Assembly: GCF_041860085.1 (NCBI RefSeq)
Contig: NZ_CP124747.1
Coordinates: 4,836,001-4,900,000, forward strand
Reading direction: 5' to 3'
DNA length: 64,000 nucleotides
Source of the DNA: Schlesneria sp. DSM 10557
GTDB lineage: Bacteria > Planctomycetota > Planctomycetia > Planctomycetales > Planctomycetaceae
The translations under genes and the position numbers were made by a program. Shown in pieces: positions 11,996-20,786 of the stretch. The notes under the pieces were generated by a model. That model searched no databases. It was not told the DNA's origin and saw nothing but the letters and a program-made list of their open reading frames with translations. The first letter of the stretch is position 1, and each line of letters begins with the position of its first letter.

Positions 11996-12841
11996 ATGGC
12001 TCAGACTAACGCGCCGACTGAATTCAAAGCTGTCCTCGACCCTACTGACCTGTCCGCAATCCCGCGTGACCTGAGTTTTCATGCGGTCGCAAATCCCCAG
12101 CCCCGGGTTTTGACGAGCGAGCAGATTGAGCAATTCAATCGCGAGGGGTACGTGAAGGGGATTCGTGTCTACAGCGACGAAGAAATTAAGAGTCTTCGCG
12201 CGTACTTCGATGCGCTGCTGGCCAAAGTTGTCGCGGAGGGTGGAGATAGCTACTCGATCAGTTCAGCCCACTTGAAGTATGGCCGTGTCTGGGACATTGT
12301 CACCAATGCGAAAATCGTTGCCTGTGTGCGCGACCTGCTGGGTGAAAATGTCGTCGGCTGGGGTTCGCACTTCTTTTGTAAAATGCCTCACGACGGAAAG
12401 AAGGTCGCCTGGCATCAGGACTCGAGCTATTGGCCCCTCACACCCTCGAAGGCGGTCACCGTCTGGCTGGCGATTGACGATGCCGACGTTGAGAATGCGT
12501 GCATGCGGTTTGTGTCCGGGTCCCATCATCACGGCGCAATGACGTTCCGGCCGAGTGATCCCGCCGAGCACAACGTCCTTAATCAGACGATCGAAAATGT
12601 GGAGCAGTACGGTCACTTCGTCGATGACTGTCTGAAGGCGGGGGAAATCTCGCTGCACTCCGATCTGTTGCTGCATGGCTCAGAGGCAAACGATTCGGAT
12701 CGCCGTCGGTGCGGTCTGACCCTGCGTTACGCTCCCGCGGATGTTCATGCCTATCTGGGCTGGAATCAGAAAGGTGTCTGGGTCAGCGGATCGGATCCAA
12801 CAGGCCACTGGCTGAACCGTCCTCGTCCTGAAAACGAGTGA
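11996..12841 (+). CDS. phytanoyl-CoA dioxygenase (PhyH) family protein
   Basis: A 281-residue Fe(II)/2-oxoglutarate oxygenase. The iron facial triad is visible as His140 and Asp142 in WHQDSSYWPL and a distal His227 in LLLHGSEAN, with an Arg-rich strand (DRRRCGLTLRY) that probably binds 2-oxoglutarate. Members of this family hydroxylate or halogenate small molecules; the substrate here cannot be read from sequence. ATG 11996 has GAGGA about 9 bases upstream. The gene stands alone, ending just before a strong terminator. Confidence 0.9.
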   Translation: MAQTNAPTEFKAVLDPTDLSAIPRDLSFHAVANPQPRVLTSEQIEQFNREGYVKGIRVYSDEEIKSLRAYFDALLAKVVAEGGDSYSISSAHLKYGRVWDIVTNAKIVACVRDLLGENVVGWGSHFFCKMPHDGKKVAWHQDSSYWPLTPSKAVTVWLAIDDADVENACMRFVSGSHHHGAMTFRPSDPAEHNVLNQTIENVEQYGHFVDDCLKAGEISLHSDLLLHGSEANDSDRRRCGLTLRYAPADVHAYLGWNQKGVWVSGSDPTGHWLNRPRPENE

Positions 12842-12944
12842 TCGCCCGCTTCTCGACTGGCGAATCGAACTGGCCTCAAACGATGGCCCGTCGTAGCGCG
12901 AGAACAGGGCGGCCGAGGATTTCAGGATCGAGCTGAAAAGAGTG

Positions 12945-12977
12945 GGGGAGGTTCCGATCAGGAACTTCCCCTTTTTT
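12945..12977 (+). terminator. Rho-independent terminator after the PhyH gene
   Basis: An 11-bp stem with one G-U pair (12945-12955 with 12961-12971) and a 5-base loop is followed directly by six T residues. This is the strongest plus-strand terminator in the window. Confidence 0.9.
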
Positions 12978-13080
12978 GATAGATGCGTTCGCGTCGACGT
13001 GAAAGGTCAATGGCCGCGGGGGTGTCGGAGCGAACGATCGTCCGCTCCGTTTCAGGTCCCGGCGGATGGGAATACCTCGC

Positions 13081-13119
13081 GAAGCTGACTCTCTTCTTTA
13101 ACGGGAGAGAGTCGACTTC
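13081..13119 (-). terminator. weak terminator-like hairpin after the DEAD-box gene
   Basis: Arms 13081-13094 and 13106-13119 form a 14-bp stem with one mismatch and one wobble. There is no T-run on either side, so termination without Rho is doubtful. Confidence 0.35.
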
Positions 13120-13137
13120 ATTCCGAGTGGCCTTCTT

Positions 13138-14376
13138 TCAGGCGATGGACCAGAAGTCGTCTTCATCCACTTCATGCGAGCGTGAGATCGGAGGTGGCAT
13201 TTCATCCACGTGCTTGATCACACGTCGGGATTCGACAGGGTCAATTCCGGTCAGTGGGTAGGCACTGAGAAGCTGATTAATCCGGATTTCGATGTTCGTC
13301 AACTGCTGACCTTCATCGGGAGCGACGAAGGTGATCGCCGCGCCGCTTCCTTCGGTGGAGGAAAGCCGGCCTGTACGTCCCACGCGGTGAACGTAGTCAT
13401 CACAATCCTGTGGGATATCGTAATTAACGATGTGCGAGATCCCGCTCACGTCAATCCCGCGACCCATCACGTCGGTGGCGATCAGCAGGCGGATTTCTCC
13501 TTTGCGGAACTGCTTCATCACGCGGTCACGAGCGCTTTGTGCCAGGTCGCCGTGAATAAAGGCCATCTTGTTCAGCTTGCCTGCAAAACGCCGATGGACT
13601 TCTTCAGCGCCCCGCTTGGTTCTGGTGAAAACGATCGCTTGCTGGGGGCGTTCCTGCAGCAGCAGGCGGACAAGCGTGCCGAACTTTCGGTGATGATCGA
13701 CGGTGATGTAATACTGGTCGATCGTTCCGTGCGAAATGTTGGTCGCTGATACGTCAATCCGTTCTGGTTCGCGCATGTAGCGGCGAGCCAGTCGTTCGAC
13801 CGGGGGAGGCAGCGTCGCAGACAGAAGCAGCGTCTGGCGCTCTTCGGGACATTGTCGCAAAATCTTCTCGATGTCAGGACGGAAGCCGATATCCAGCATC
13901 CGGTCCGCTTCATCCATCACGACGATACTCAGGTCATCCGTCTTCAGAATATGACGACCCATCAGATCGATGACCCGCCCCGGGGTTCCGATCACAATCT
14001 GGGAACCATCCTGCAACCGGCGAATCTGCTGGTGGATGGGGCGGCCCCCGACACAGCAGGCGGTTGTGACTTTGCACTTGTACGCCAGACGCTCCACTTC
14101 GTCAGCGACTTGCTGGCTGAGTTCACGAGTTGGGGTCAGGACGAGTGCCTGGGTGCGTGGATCTTCGAGATCGATCCGTTCAAGAATCGGCAAAACAAAC
14201 GAAGCCGTTTTGCCAGTGCCGGTGCGGGCTTGACCGATGCAGTCAACACCGGAAATTGCGACGGGGATAAATGCGGCCTGAATGGCACTCGGCAATGTGA
14301 AACCTGCTCTCTTAATCGAGAACAGGGAGTCCTGACTGAGTCCCAAATCTTCAAACCGGATTGGAGCCTTCTCCAT
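13138..14376 (-). CDS. DEAD-box ATP-dependent RNA helicase
   Basis: A 412-residue RNA helicase core that unwinds RNA with ATP. All motifs appear in order: the Q motif (RFEDLGL...AIQ), ARTGTGKT, PTRELSQQ, GTPGRVID, DEAD, SAT, and the second RecA lobe with FTRTKRGAEEVHRRF and HRVGRTGR. There is only a short C-terminal tail after the core, as in RhlE-like members, so the specific role (ribosome assembly or RNA decay) is not determined. ATG 14376 is given; an in-frame TTG at 14388 is better placed relative to AAAGGA and may be the true start. Confidence 0.95.
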   Translation of the reverse strand: MEKAPIRFEDLGLSQDSLFSIKRAGFTLPSAIQAAFIPVAISGVDCIGQARTGTGKTASFVLPILERIDLEDPRTQALVLTPTRELSQQVADEVERLAYKCKVTTACCVGGRPIHQQIRRLQDGSQIVIGTPGRVIDLMGRHILKTDDLSIVVMDEADRMLDIGFRPDIEKILRQCPEERQTLLLSATLPPPVERLARRYMREPERIDVSATNISHGTIDQYYITVDHHRKFGTLVRLLLQERPQQAIVFTRTKRGAEEVHRRFAGKLNKMAFIHGDLAQSARDRVMKQFRKGEIRLLIATDVMGRGIDVSGISHIVNYDIPQDCDDYVHRVGRTGRLSSTEGSGAAITFVAPDEGQQLTNIEIRINQLLSAYPLTGIDPVESRRVIKHVDEMPPPISRSHEVDEDDFWSIA

Positions 14377-14388
14377 TTCGACGATCAA

Positions 14389-15314
14389 ACGATCAATTCC
14401 TTTCCAAACCAACCACCAGGGCTGCTTGTGCCACTGGTATTCAATCTCTCTGCTTCGGGCTTGCTAACACGGGGTCAGAGAGGATCCGGGTTGGCCAACC
14501 CTCCACTGCTCTGAAATGCTCCGTTTCCCCAAAGCCACTCTCACTTCTGTGCTAATAGCGTAAGACGCGGTGAGACTCCGGTCAATCGTCTTGCACGCTG
14601 TAACGGCATTACCGGAGCTGAGTGTCGGTTCGAGCAGGCAAAGTCGACTTTTGTGACGCTCTGATCCTCCTGCCACGTGAACGCTTGTGGCGCATCCTGA
14701 TCGACTCAATGCCATTCATTGAGATTCCCCGAATGCCGTGTTCCCACCCCATTCCGGGGTCAGTGGGAGAGGATGCTCTGTCCGTAACGGCTGAGGAATC
14801 GCCAACTTCAAGGAATCGAGGGCCGAACATCCTGCGGACGTTTTCCGCAGCGAAAGGCGTTTACGGGGACGCACCGAGGTCTCGGTTCTCGCGAAAACCA
14901 CCCCGTGACAGCGACGTCCCGGTCTCCTGCTGCTGGTGGAGCAGTTGGAGCGAACGTGCGGGGTTTGTTGCTGGCGTGAATCGCGGTCCGCAGCGGCATT
15001 TGTCGAGCCGCTATCGGATGCAGAAAATGTAAGGTCGGCTCAAAGTGCGTGGTACAGCCTTTGCGAATGCCGCTTCTCACACAATCCCACCGGCAAGTCC
15101 GATTCTTGACTCCTGCTCCCCACCGCTCATGCGATGCGAAGCGGGGTCACGTTACGGGACCTGTCCCCTGTCCTGATGCCAGTCCTCGGGCGTTCACCTG
15201 TGGTCTCAAGGAGATGAGAGACGGGTGTTTCGTTCCGCGGTGCTCTAGGAAGGGGTGCGGAACGGGACAATAACAGACACCTGTGGATCATTTGCTTGAG
15301 TAGAAAAGGTTGGA
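14389..15314. other. long divergent intergenic region, no gene recognised
   Basis: About 900 bases upstream of both the helicase and the ABC transporter. Open frames present are short and without domains. Several short hairpins are seen, such as CTGCGGA/TCCGCAG near 14830-14850 and TCCCAC/GTGGGA near 14744-14776, none with a T-run. A structured RNA or control region is possible but not shown. Confidence 0.4.
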
Positions 15315-17051
15315 ATGTCGCGCCTCAATAGTCGGCTGGTCCCACGCTTTGTTTCTCTCTCCAAACCCTATCTGGCTTCAGAACAGAAGTGGGTGGCACG
15401 AGGGCTACTGGCGCTGCTCGTCGTTTTAATGCTGACCAATACAGCGGCCAGCGTGCTCCTCAATAAACAGACGGGCGAATTCTCAGACGCTCTGGCAGAC
15501 CGCGATTCGGATCGCTACTGGCGTTCGATCTATTATACGCTCGGGCTCATCGCCATCGCGGTCCCCGTATACGGGCTTTACTACTATGTTCGCGACCGGC
15601 TGACCAATCATTGGCGGCGCTGGATGACCACCCGCTTCATCAATAATTATTTCAGCAACACCGCCTTCTATCGGCTGACGTTTGCTGCAGAAATCGATAA
15701 CCCGGATCAGCGAATCGCCGAAGACATCAACTCGTTCACACAGAAGTCGATTTACTTCCTGCTGATCTTCATCGAGACGGGACTGCAGTTGATCGCGTTT
15801 TGCGGGGTCCTGTGGAATATCTCGCAGCTCTTGGTGTACTTTATTGTGGTTTATGCCATCGTAGGGACTGCGGTTACCACGTTGGTTTTCGGGCGCCCAC
15901 TGGTCGGTTTGAATTTCTTCCAGTTGCGACGCGAAGCGGATCTTCGTTATAGCCTGGTTCGTGTGCGAGAAAACGCGGAATCGATCGCTTTCTATCGCGG
16001 TGAAAAGCAAGAGTCCGATCTGGTGCTGGAACGGTTCAACGATGCCTATATCAACTTTAACAAGCTGGTGAACTGGCAATTCTTTCTGAATATTTTCCAG
16101 TACGCTTATATCACGATGACAATGATCATTCCGGGCATCATCCTGGCACCGCGCGTCATGTCCGGGGACATCACGATTGGGGCTGTGGTTCAGGCGACGG
16201 GGGCATTTGCAGCCATTTTCGGTGCCTTGAACGTGATTGTGAACAAGTTCGACGTGCTGAGCTACTTCGCTGCGGGAGTCAGCCGACTCGATCGCTTTGC
16301 CAAAACCCTCGAAGCGATGGCGCAGACGAGCACCGTTGCGCCCGATCAGGAGCACATCACGACGCAAGAGGGCGACCACTTTCAAGTCGAGCAACTCACC
16401 GCCCAGACTCCGGATGGGAAGCGTGATTTAATCAAGGACCTTTCACTTTCGCTCAACGAAGGAGATGGACTCCTGATCGTCGGCGCCAGTGGTGGAGGAA
16501 AAAGCTCGCTACTGCGCGTGCTGGGAGGCTTGTGGGACTACGGCAGCGGTCAGCTAACCCGTCCTGGGCTCGAAAAGATGTTGTTCCTGCCTCAGCGCCC
16601 CTACCTGATCATCGGCAGCTTACGGGCTCAGTTGCTCTACCCCAACTATCGCGAGGGAGTGACCGACGAAGAATTTCAGTCGATCCTGGAAGAAGTCAAT
16701 CTTCCGAATCTGATCGAACGCTGCGGGGGTCTGGATGTCGAAGCGGACTGGGGAAAGATGCTCTCGTTGGGTGAACAGCAACGACTGGCCTTCGCGCGAG
16801 TCCTGCTGGCAGAAAAGCCGTATGTCATTCTGGACGAAGCGACCAGTGCGCTCGACGAAAAGAACGAAGCGACCCTCTACGATCGACTGCGGCAGGGCGA
16901 AGTGACACTCATCAGCGTCACTCATCGGCCACAGGTCGCCCGGTATCACACGCACGTCCTCAGTCTGACCGGAAAGGGGGACTGGGAACTCAAGACGGCG
17001 GAAGAGTATCTCGCCGAAATGGAAGCCGATTCTCAAATCGAAACCGCGTGA
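15315..17051 (+). CDS. ABC transporter, fused permease-ATPase, ABC_membrane_2 (SbmA/BacA, YddA) type
   Basis: A 578-residue half transporter: a transmembrane domain over about residues 30-330 with the family's characteristic NHWRRWMT and EIDNPDQRI phrases, then a nucleotide-binding domain with Walker A GASGGGKSS, Q-loop region LPQRPYLIIGSLR, signature LSLGEQQRLAFARVLL and Walker B VILDEATSALDE. It would act as a homodimer in the cytoplasmic membrane. Relatives include peptide importers (BacA, SbmA) and the mycobacterial Rv1819c protein, which takes up B12 and hydrophilic compounds; the substrate here is unknown. AAAGG lies shortly before ATG 15315. It is convergent with the Mg2+ ATPase gene. 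Confidence 0.93.
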   Translation: MSRLNSRLVPRFVSLSKPYLASEQKWVARGLLALLVVLMLTNTAASVLLNKQTGEFSDALADRDSDRYWRSIYYTLGLIAIAVPVYGLYYYVRDRLTNHWRRWMTTRFINNYFSNTAFYRLTFAAEIDNPDQRIAEDINSFTQKSIYFLLIFIETGLQLIAFCGVLWNISQLLVYFIVVYAIVGTAVTTLVFGRPLVGLNFFQLRREADLRYSLVRVRENAESIAFYRGEKQESDLVLERFNDAYINFNKLVNWQFFLNIFQYAYITMTMIIPGIILAPRVMSGDITIGAVVQATGAFAAIFGALNVIVNKFDVLSYFAAGVSRLDRFAKTLEAMAQTSTVAPDQEHITTQEGDHFQVEQLTAQTPDGKRDLIKDLSLSLNEGDGLLIVGASGGGKSSLLRVLGGLWDYGSGQLTRPGLEKMLFLPQRPYLIIGSLRAQLLYPNYREGVTDEEFQSILEEVNLPNLIERCGGLDVEADWGKMLSLGEQQRLAFARVLLAEKPYVILDEATSALDEKNEATLYDRLRQGEVTLISVTHRPQVARYHTHVLSLTGKGDWELKTAEEYLAEMEADSQIETA

Positions 17052-17059
17052 ACTCGCGA

Positions 17060-17119
17060 GTGGTGTGTGCTGGTGGTGTGCAGACACCCCACACACCACC
17101 ACCCAGGTGGCCGGTTTTT
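17060..17119. terminator. hairpins between convergent genes
   Basis: A 10-bp stem (17060-17069 with 17090-17099, GTGGTGTGTG and its complement) is followed by a small second hairpin and then GGTTTTTCT. It probably ends the ABC transporter transcript. Confidence 0.5.
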
Positions 17120-17190
17120 CTCCTTCCGCCGGGGGGCGAATGCATCCACCCGGAGAGGCATCGCGCGGATGACTCCCGAGGGGGCTCTAT

Positions 17191-19839
17191 TTACTTTCCG
17201 AAGTGCCGATAGAAGAAGAACTTCACCGTTTCCATTCCCAGTGCATAAAGAGCTGTGATGATCAGCATCATACCCAGCAACAGTGGCGAGGGAGGAATAA
17301 AACCAAGTGTGCTGGCCAGCGGACTGTAGGGAAGCCCGACGACAATCACTGCGATCAGCGCGCAGGCCATCAGCAGCAGCGTGGACGGTTCGCTGCGGAA
17401 GAAGGGCCTCTGGGTCCGGACGATCAGCAGAATCAAAAGCCCCGTCAGTGTTGATTCCACAAACCAGCCGGTACGGAACAGATCGTGATTTTCTGCACCG
17501 AAGACCAGAAGGATTGCCCCGAACGTCAGGAAGTCAAAACTTGAACTGGCAAAGCCGAAGAACAGCATAAAACGGAAAATGGATTTCGTATCCCATCGCC
17601 GCGGCTGAGCCACCTGTTCGGGGTCCACCGAGTCCGTCGCCAGCGACATGGCAGGAAAGTCCGCCAGCAGATTGATCAGCAAAATTTGCGAAGCGAGCAG
17701 CGGCTCGAAGGGAAGAAACAGCGAGGCGATCGCCAGGCTGAACATGTAGCCGAAGCAGCCGGCAATGGCGAAATAGACGTACTTGAGTGTATTGGCAAAT
17801 GTCCGACGCCCCTCTCGAACCCCTTCCACCAAGACGCCGAGGTCGTGTTTCAGCAAGACGATCTGAGCCGCTTCTCGGGCAACATCAACCGCCGTGGCGA
17901 CCGAGATGCCGACATCGGCCACGTGCAACGCTGATGCGTCATTGATTCCGTCGCCGATGTAACCGACGACCTCGCCGTTCCGCTGCAGTGAACGAATAAT
18001 CTGTTCTTTCTGATTCGGCTCGATTTCTGCGAAGACGTCCGCCTCACTCACTCGGTGCCGCAGGGCCTCGTCGCTGAGCTGTCGCAACTCCGAACCAGTG
18101 ATGACTTTCGATGCGGTAATGCCAACCCGCTGGCTCACCGTCGCCGCCACAGCCCGGTTGTCTCCGGTGATAATTTTGAGTTTGACGCCCAACTGCTTTA
18201 ACTGCTCGAGCGTTTCCCGCGCGTCCGCTTTCGGTGGGTCCGTGAAGACCAGAAACCCGAGGAACGTCATCTCGCACTCGTTCGCCTTCGTCAGGTGCGG
18301 CGAGTCGTCTCGACGAACAGCCAGGCCAAGGATCCGCAGCCCTTCGTTGCTCATCTGAGTGAATTGCCGTTCGATCGAATCCCGCAGGGATGCGAGGTCG
18401 CAGCAATTGCCTTCGGTCGTTTCGACGGTGGAGCAAACTTCGAGGATATTGGCGAGAGCCCCTTTGGTGATCAGGAGTTTTTCGCCGTCCAGCAGCAGGC
18501 GTACGCTGAGTCGTTTGCGGAGGAAGTCGTAGGGAATTTCATCCAGCTTCTGGATGCCGTTTGTCGTAAACCGGGCATCGTCTGCTGTCATCGCGGAAGC
18601 GGCGAGTATCGCCCGGTCGACCGGATTCGCGAAACCTGTCTGAAAGAAGGCATTGAGATAGCTCAGTCGTGTCACGCGTTCGCTGGGGTTGCCCGTCGGA
18701 TCCAGAGCCGAGTGAAGGTGAATCTCCCCTTCGGTCAGGGTTCCCGTTTTGTCCGAGCAGAGGACGGTCATTCCGCCGAGATTCTCGATCGAGAGCAATT
18801 GTTTGACGATCACATTATGCCGGGCCATTGACTTGGCCCCTGCCGAGAGCACGACACTGGTGATGGCCGGCAGTAACTGAGGCGTCATCCCCACGGCCAG
18901 GGCGAGCGTGATCAGCAGTGAGTCGGTCACGGGGTCGCCTTGCCAGCCCACTTTGACGGCGAACAGGACAACCGTGATGACACTCACGATCTTGACCAGC
19001 ATTCGACCAAACTGAGCGAGTCCGCGCGCGAAGCCGGTTTCCGGTCGCTTCTGTTCCAGCCGTTCGGAAATCTTGCCAAATTCCGTATCGCGTGCGGTTC
19101 TCACCACCACTGCGGTCCCCATCCCGCTGATCACATGGGTTCCCAGGTAAAGCGTGTTGATTCGCTGGCTGAGCGGGGTCGCCTTCTCCAGAACGGTGTT
19201 CACCTTTTCCGCAGGGAAGCTTTCTCCGGTCAATGCCGCTTCGTTCAGATACAGGTCCTGAGCGGTGAGCAGTCGACAGTCACCGGGAATCAGGTTTCCG
19301 GCAGTCAGTCGAATGACATCCCCCGGTACGACAGCGTCGATCGGGACCTCGCAGTCTTTCCCGTCGCGCATCACCATCGCACGTGTCTCAATCAGTCCCA
19401 GTAGCTTTGCCACCGCGTCAGCCGCGCTGAGTTCCTGCCAGAAGCCGAGCAGTCCGCTGGCGAGCAGAATAAAGATGATGATCCACGCATTCGCGCTCTC
19501 GCCCGGCAGACTGAACGAAAGCATGGCGGAACAGAGCAACAGGAGAATGATCGGGTTCTTGAACTGATCGAGCAGCATTCGCCACGGAGACTGCTTGCGG
19601 CCGATCAGGCTGCGGTTCGTTGCCAACCGCTTTTGCGCCTCTGCCTGACTGATCCCGTCCTCAGAAGACCCGAGCAGTGTCAGTACCTTCTCCACAGGAA
19701 CTGCCCAGAAAGGGAGGTCCTGAGGGACGGCCGATCCGGCGCGGCCATTCGTGAGTGAATCCCGTCCTCGCTCTTCTTCGCGCACCGCTTTGACAGGCAC
19801 CGGTCCACTACCTTCCAAATGAATGATGTCCCCAAGCAC
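17191..19839 (-). CDS. mgtA: magnesium-translocating P-type ATPase
   Basis: An 882-residue P-type ATPase of the P3B group that imports Mg2+ across the cytoplasmic membrane. The phosphorylated aspartate is Asp363 in CSDKTGTLTEGE; other marks are the TGES actuator loop (NEAALTGESFPAEKV), GDGINDASALHVADVGISV hinge, and about ten transmembrane segments including FANPVDRAI and four C-terminal helices. The start at GTG 19839 follows an in-frame stop, so the true start cannot be further upstream but a later GTG near residue 13 is possible. No MgtL-like leader peptide or Mg2+ riboswitch was recognised upstream. Confidence 0.95.
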   Translation of the reverse strand: MLGDIIHLEGSGPVPVKAVREEERGRDSLTNGRAGSAVPQDLPFWAVPVEKVLTLLGSSEDGISQAEAQKRLATNRSLIGRKQSPWRMLLDQFKNPIILLLLCSAMLSFSLPGESANAWIIIFILLASGLLGFWQELSAADAVAKLLGLIETRAMVMRDGKDCEVPIDAVVPGDVIRLTAGNLIPGDCRLLTAQDLYLNEAALTGESFPAEKVNTVLEKATPLSQRINTLYLGTHVISGMGTAVVVRTARDTEFGKISERLEQKRPETGFARGLAQFGRMLVKIVSVITVVLFAVKVGWQGDPVTDSLLITLALAVGMTPQLLPAITSVVLSAGAKSMARHNVIVKQLLSIENLGGMTVLCSDKTGTLTEGEIHLHSALDPTGNPSERVTRLSYLNAFFQTGFANPVDRAILAASAMTADDARFTTNGIQKLDEIPYDFLRKRLSVRLLLDGEKLLITKGALANILEVCSTVETTEGNCCDLASLRDSIERQFTQMSNEGLRILGLAVRRDDSPHLTKANECEMTFLGFLVFTDPPKADARETLEQLKQLGVKLKIITGDNRAVAATVSQRVGITASKVITGSELRQLSDEALRHRVSEADVFAEIEPNQKEQIIRSLQRNGEVVGYIGDGINDASALHVADVGISVATAVDVAREAAQIVLLKHDLGVLVEGVREGRRTFANTLKYVYFAIAGCFGYMFSLAIASLFLPFEPLLASQILLINLLADFPAMSLATDSVDPEQVAQPRRWDTKSIFRFMLFFGFASSSFDFLTFGAILLVFGAENHDLFRTGWFVESTLTGLLILLIVRTQRPFFRSEPSTLLLMACALIAVIVVGLPYSPLASTLGFIPPSPLLLGMMLIITALYALGMETVKFFFYRHFGK

Positions 19840-20786
19840 TCACCGCCAGAAAATCGCCTCCAGTTGTAGCCCTCAGCGACCCACCACGCCAACATCGAAA
19901 GCTGGCCTGTAAGACAGCCCGCCGCGCGACTTCTTTTCCTCTTTCCGTTGCAGTCTGAAATCGTGAACCTCTCGATACCTGGGCATCGACTTACGGAGAA
20001 TGAATCGCAGTTGTCGAGCGTACGTTGACGGAGCAGGTGACACGAGCGCCAGCCATGCTCAGCGGATTGTTGCTCGCGATGTGCAGTAAAAAATCTTGAC
20101 GGAAATATGTGTTTGTTTTATCTTCTCGTTCAAGGACGTCAGCTTTGTGTTGAACGAGCGCATGACAAATGACTTTTGCGGAACAATTGCACTGTCGAAC
20201 GATCGATTTGGAAGTTGCTCAATTCGGGTTTGGAAGTTGTGCAATTTGAGCAACTTTGAATGTGCTGCGAGGACCTGAAAACAGCGGGTTTCCGTTGAAG
20301 TTGCTCAACTTGCTCATGTCGCTCAACTCAAATTTTTCCCCCGCGGATTTTGAATTGCACTTCGGGCAATTCCCTCTCGCTGCGCCGCTGGAGAGGTAGT
20401 GAGCGAGAAACGGGCGAAATGGGTTGGTTTCGGATGCCTGGGGTGATTGTAGGCTTTGTGGCGATGGTTTTTGTGGATCGCGATCGAGAAGTGCTCGGCA
20501 GGCTTTCCCAGTGCCTGGGCGCGATCCTGGTCGCGTCGCAGAGCCCGGACGGGGAAAAATCTCTCGTTCTTTGCCTTCTGGAGAGCCCGGCTGACGAGCC
20601 ATGGGTGCTGGTGGGCCGGCGCCCCTTTTGGTGGTGCGGTGCTGCGGGACGAGTTTCCTTTCAGGATTCAAGGAAACGCAGGGCGCAGTGACATTGGTTT
20701 GCCGATCAATTGCGGGGTTGAAGACTCGTCTTGTATTCTTTTGGACCGACCGCTTTGTCCGCTCCCAAAGTAGAGAACTGATTCGC
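19840..20786. other. divergent intergenic region with TGAGCA/TGCTCA repeats
   Basis: About 950 bases between mgtA and pyc. It contains an AT-rich part (19,990-20,250) and a cluster of TTGCTCA-type repeats at 20207-20327, annotated separately. An in-frame extension of pyc back to 20601 has no domain and no ribosome site. Nothing else was recognised. Confidence 0.5.
20207..20327. repeat. TGCTCA repeat cluster, copy A
   Basis: Two direct repeats of TTTGGAAGTTG..CAATT occur at 20207 and 20229; AAGTTGCTCAA (20213) is mirrored by TTGAGCAACTT (20246-20256); and three tandem 9-bp units TTGCTCAAC, TTGCTCATG and TCGCTCAAC occupy 20301-20327. The same 9-bp unit on the other strand occurs at 48596-48689. 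Confidence 0.65.

Noticed and set aside
14560-14650. tRNA-like GGTTCGAGC motif
   Set aside because: No acceptor stem or anticodon arm could be paired around it.
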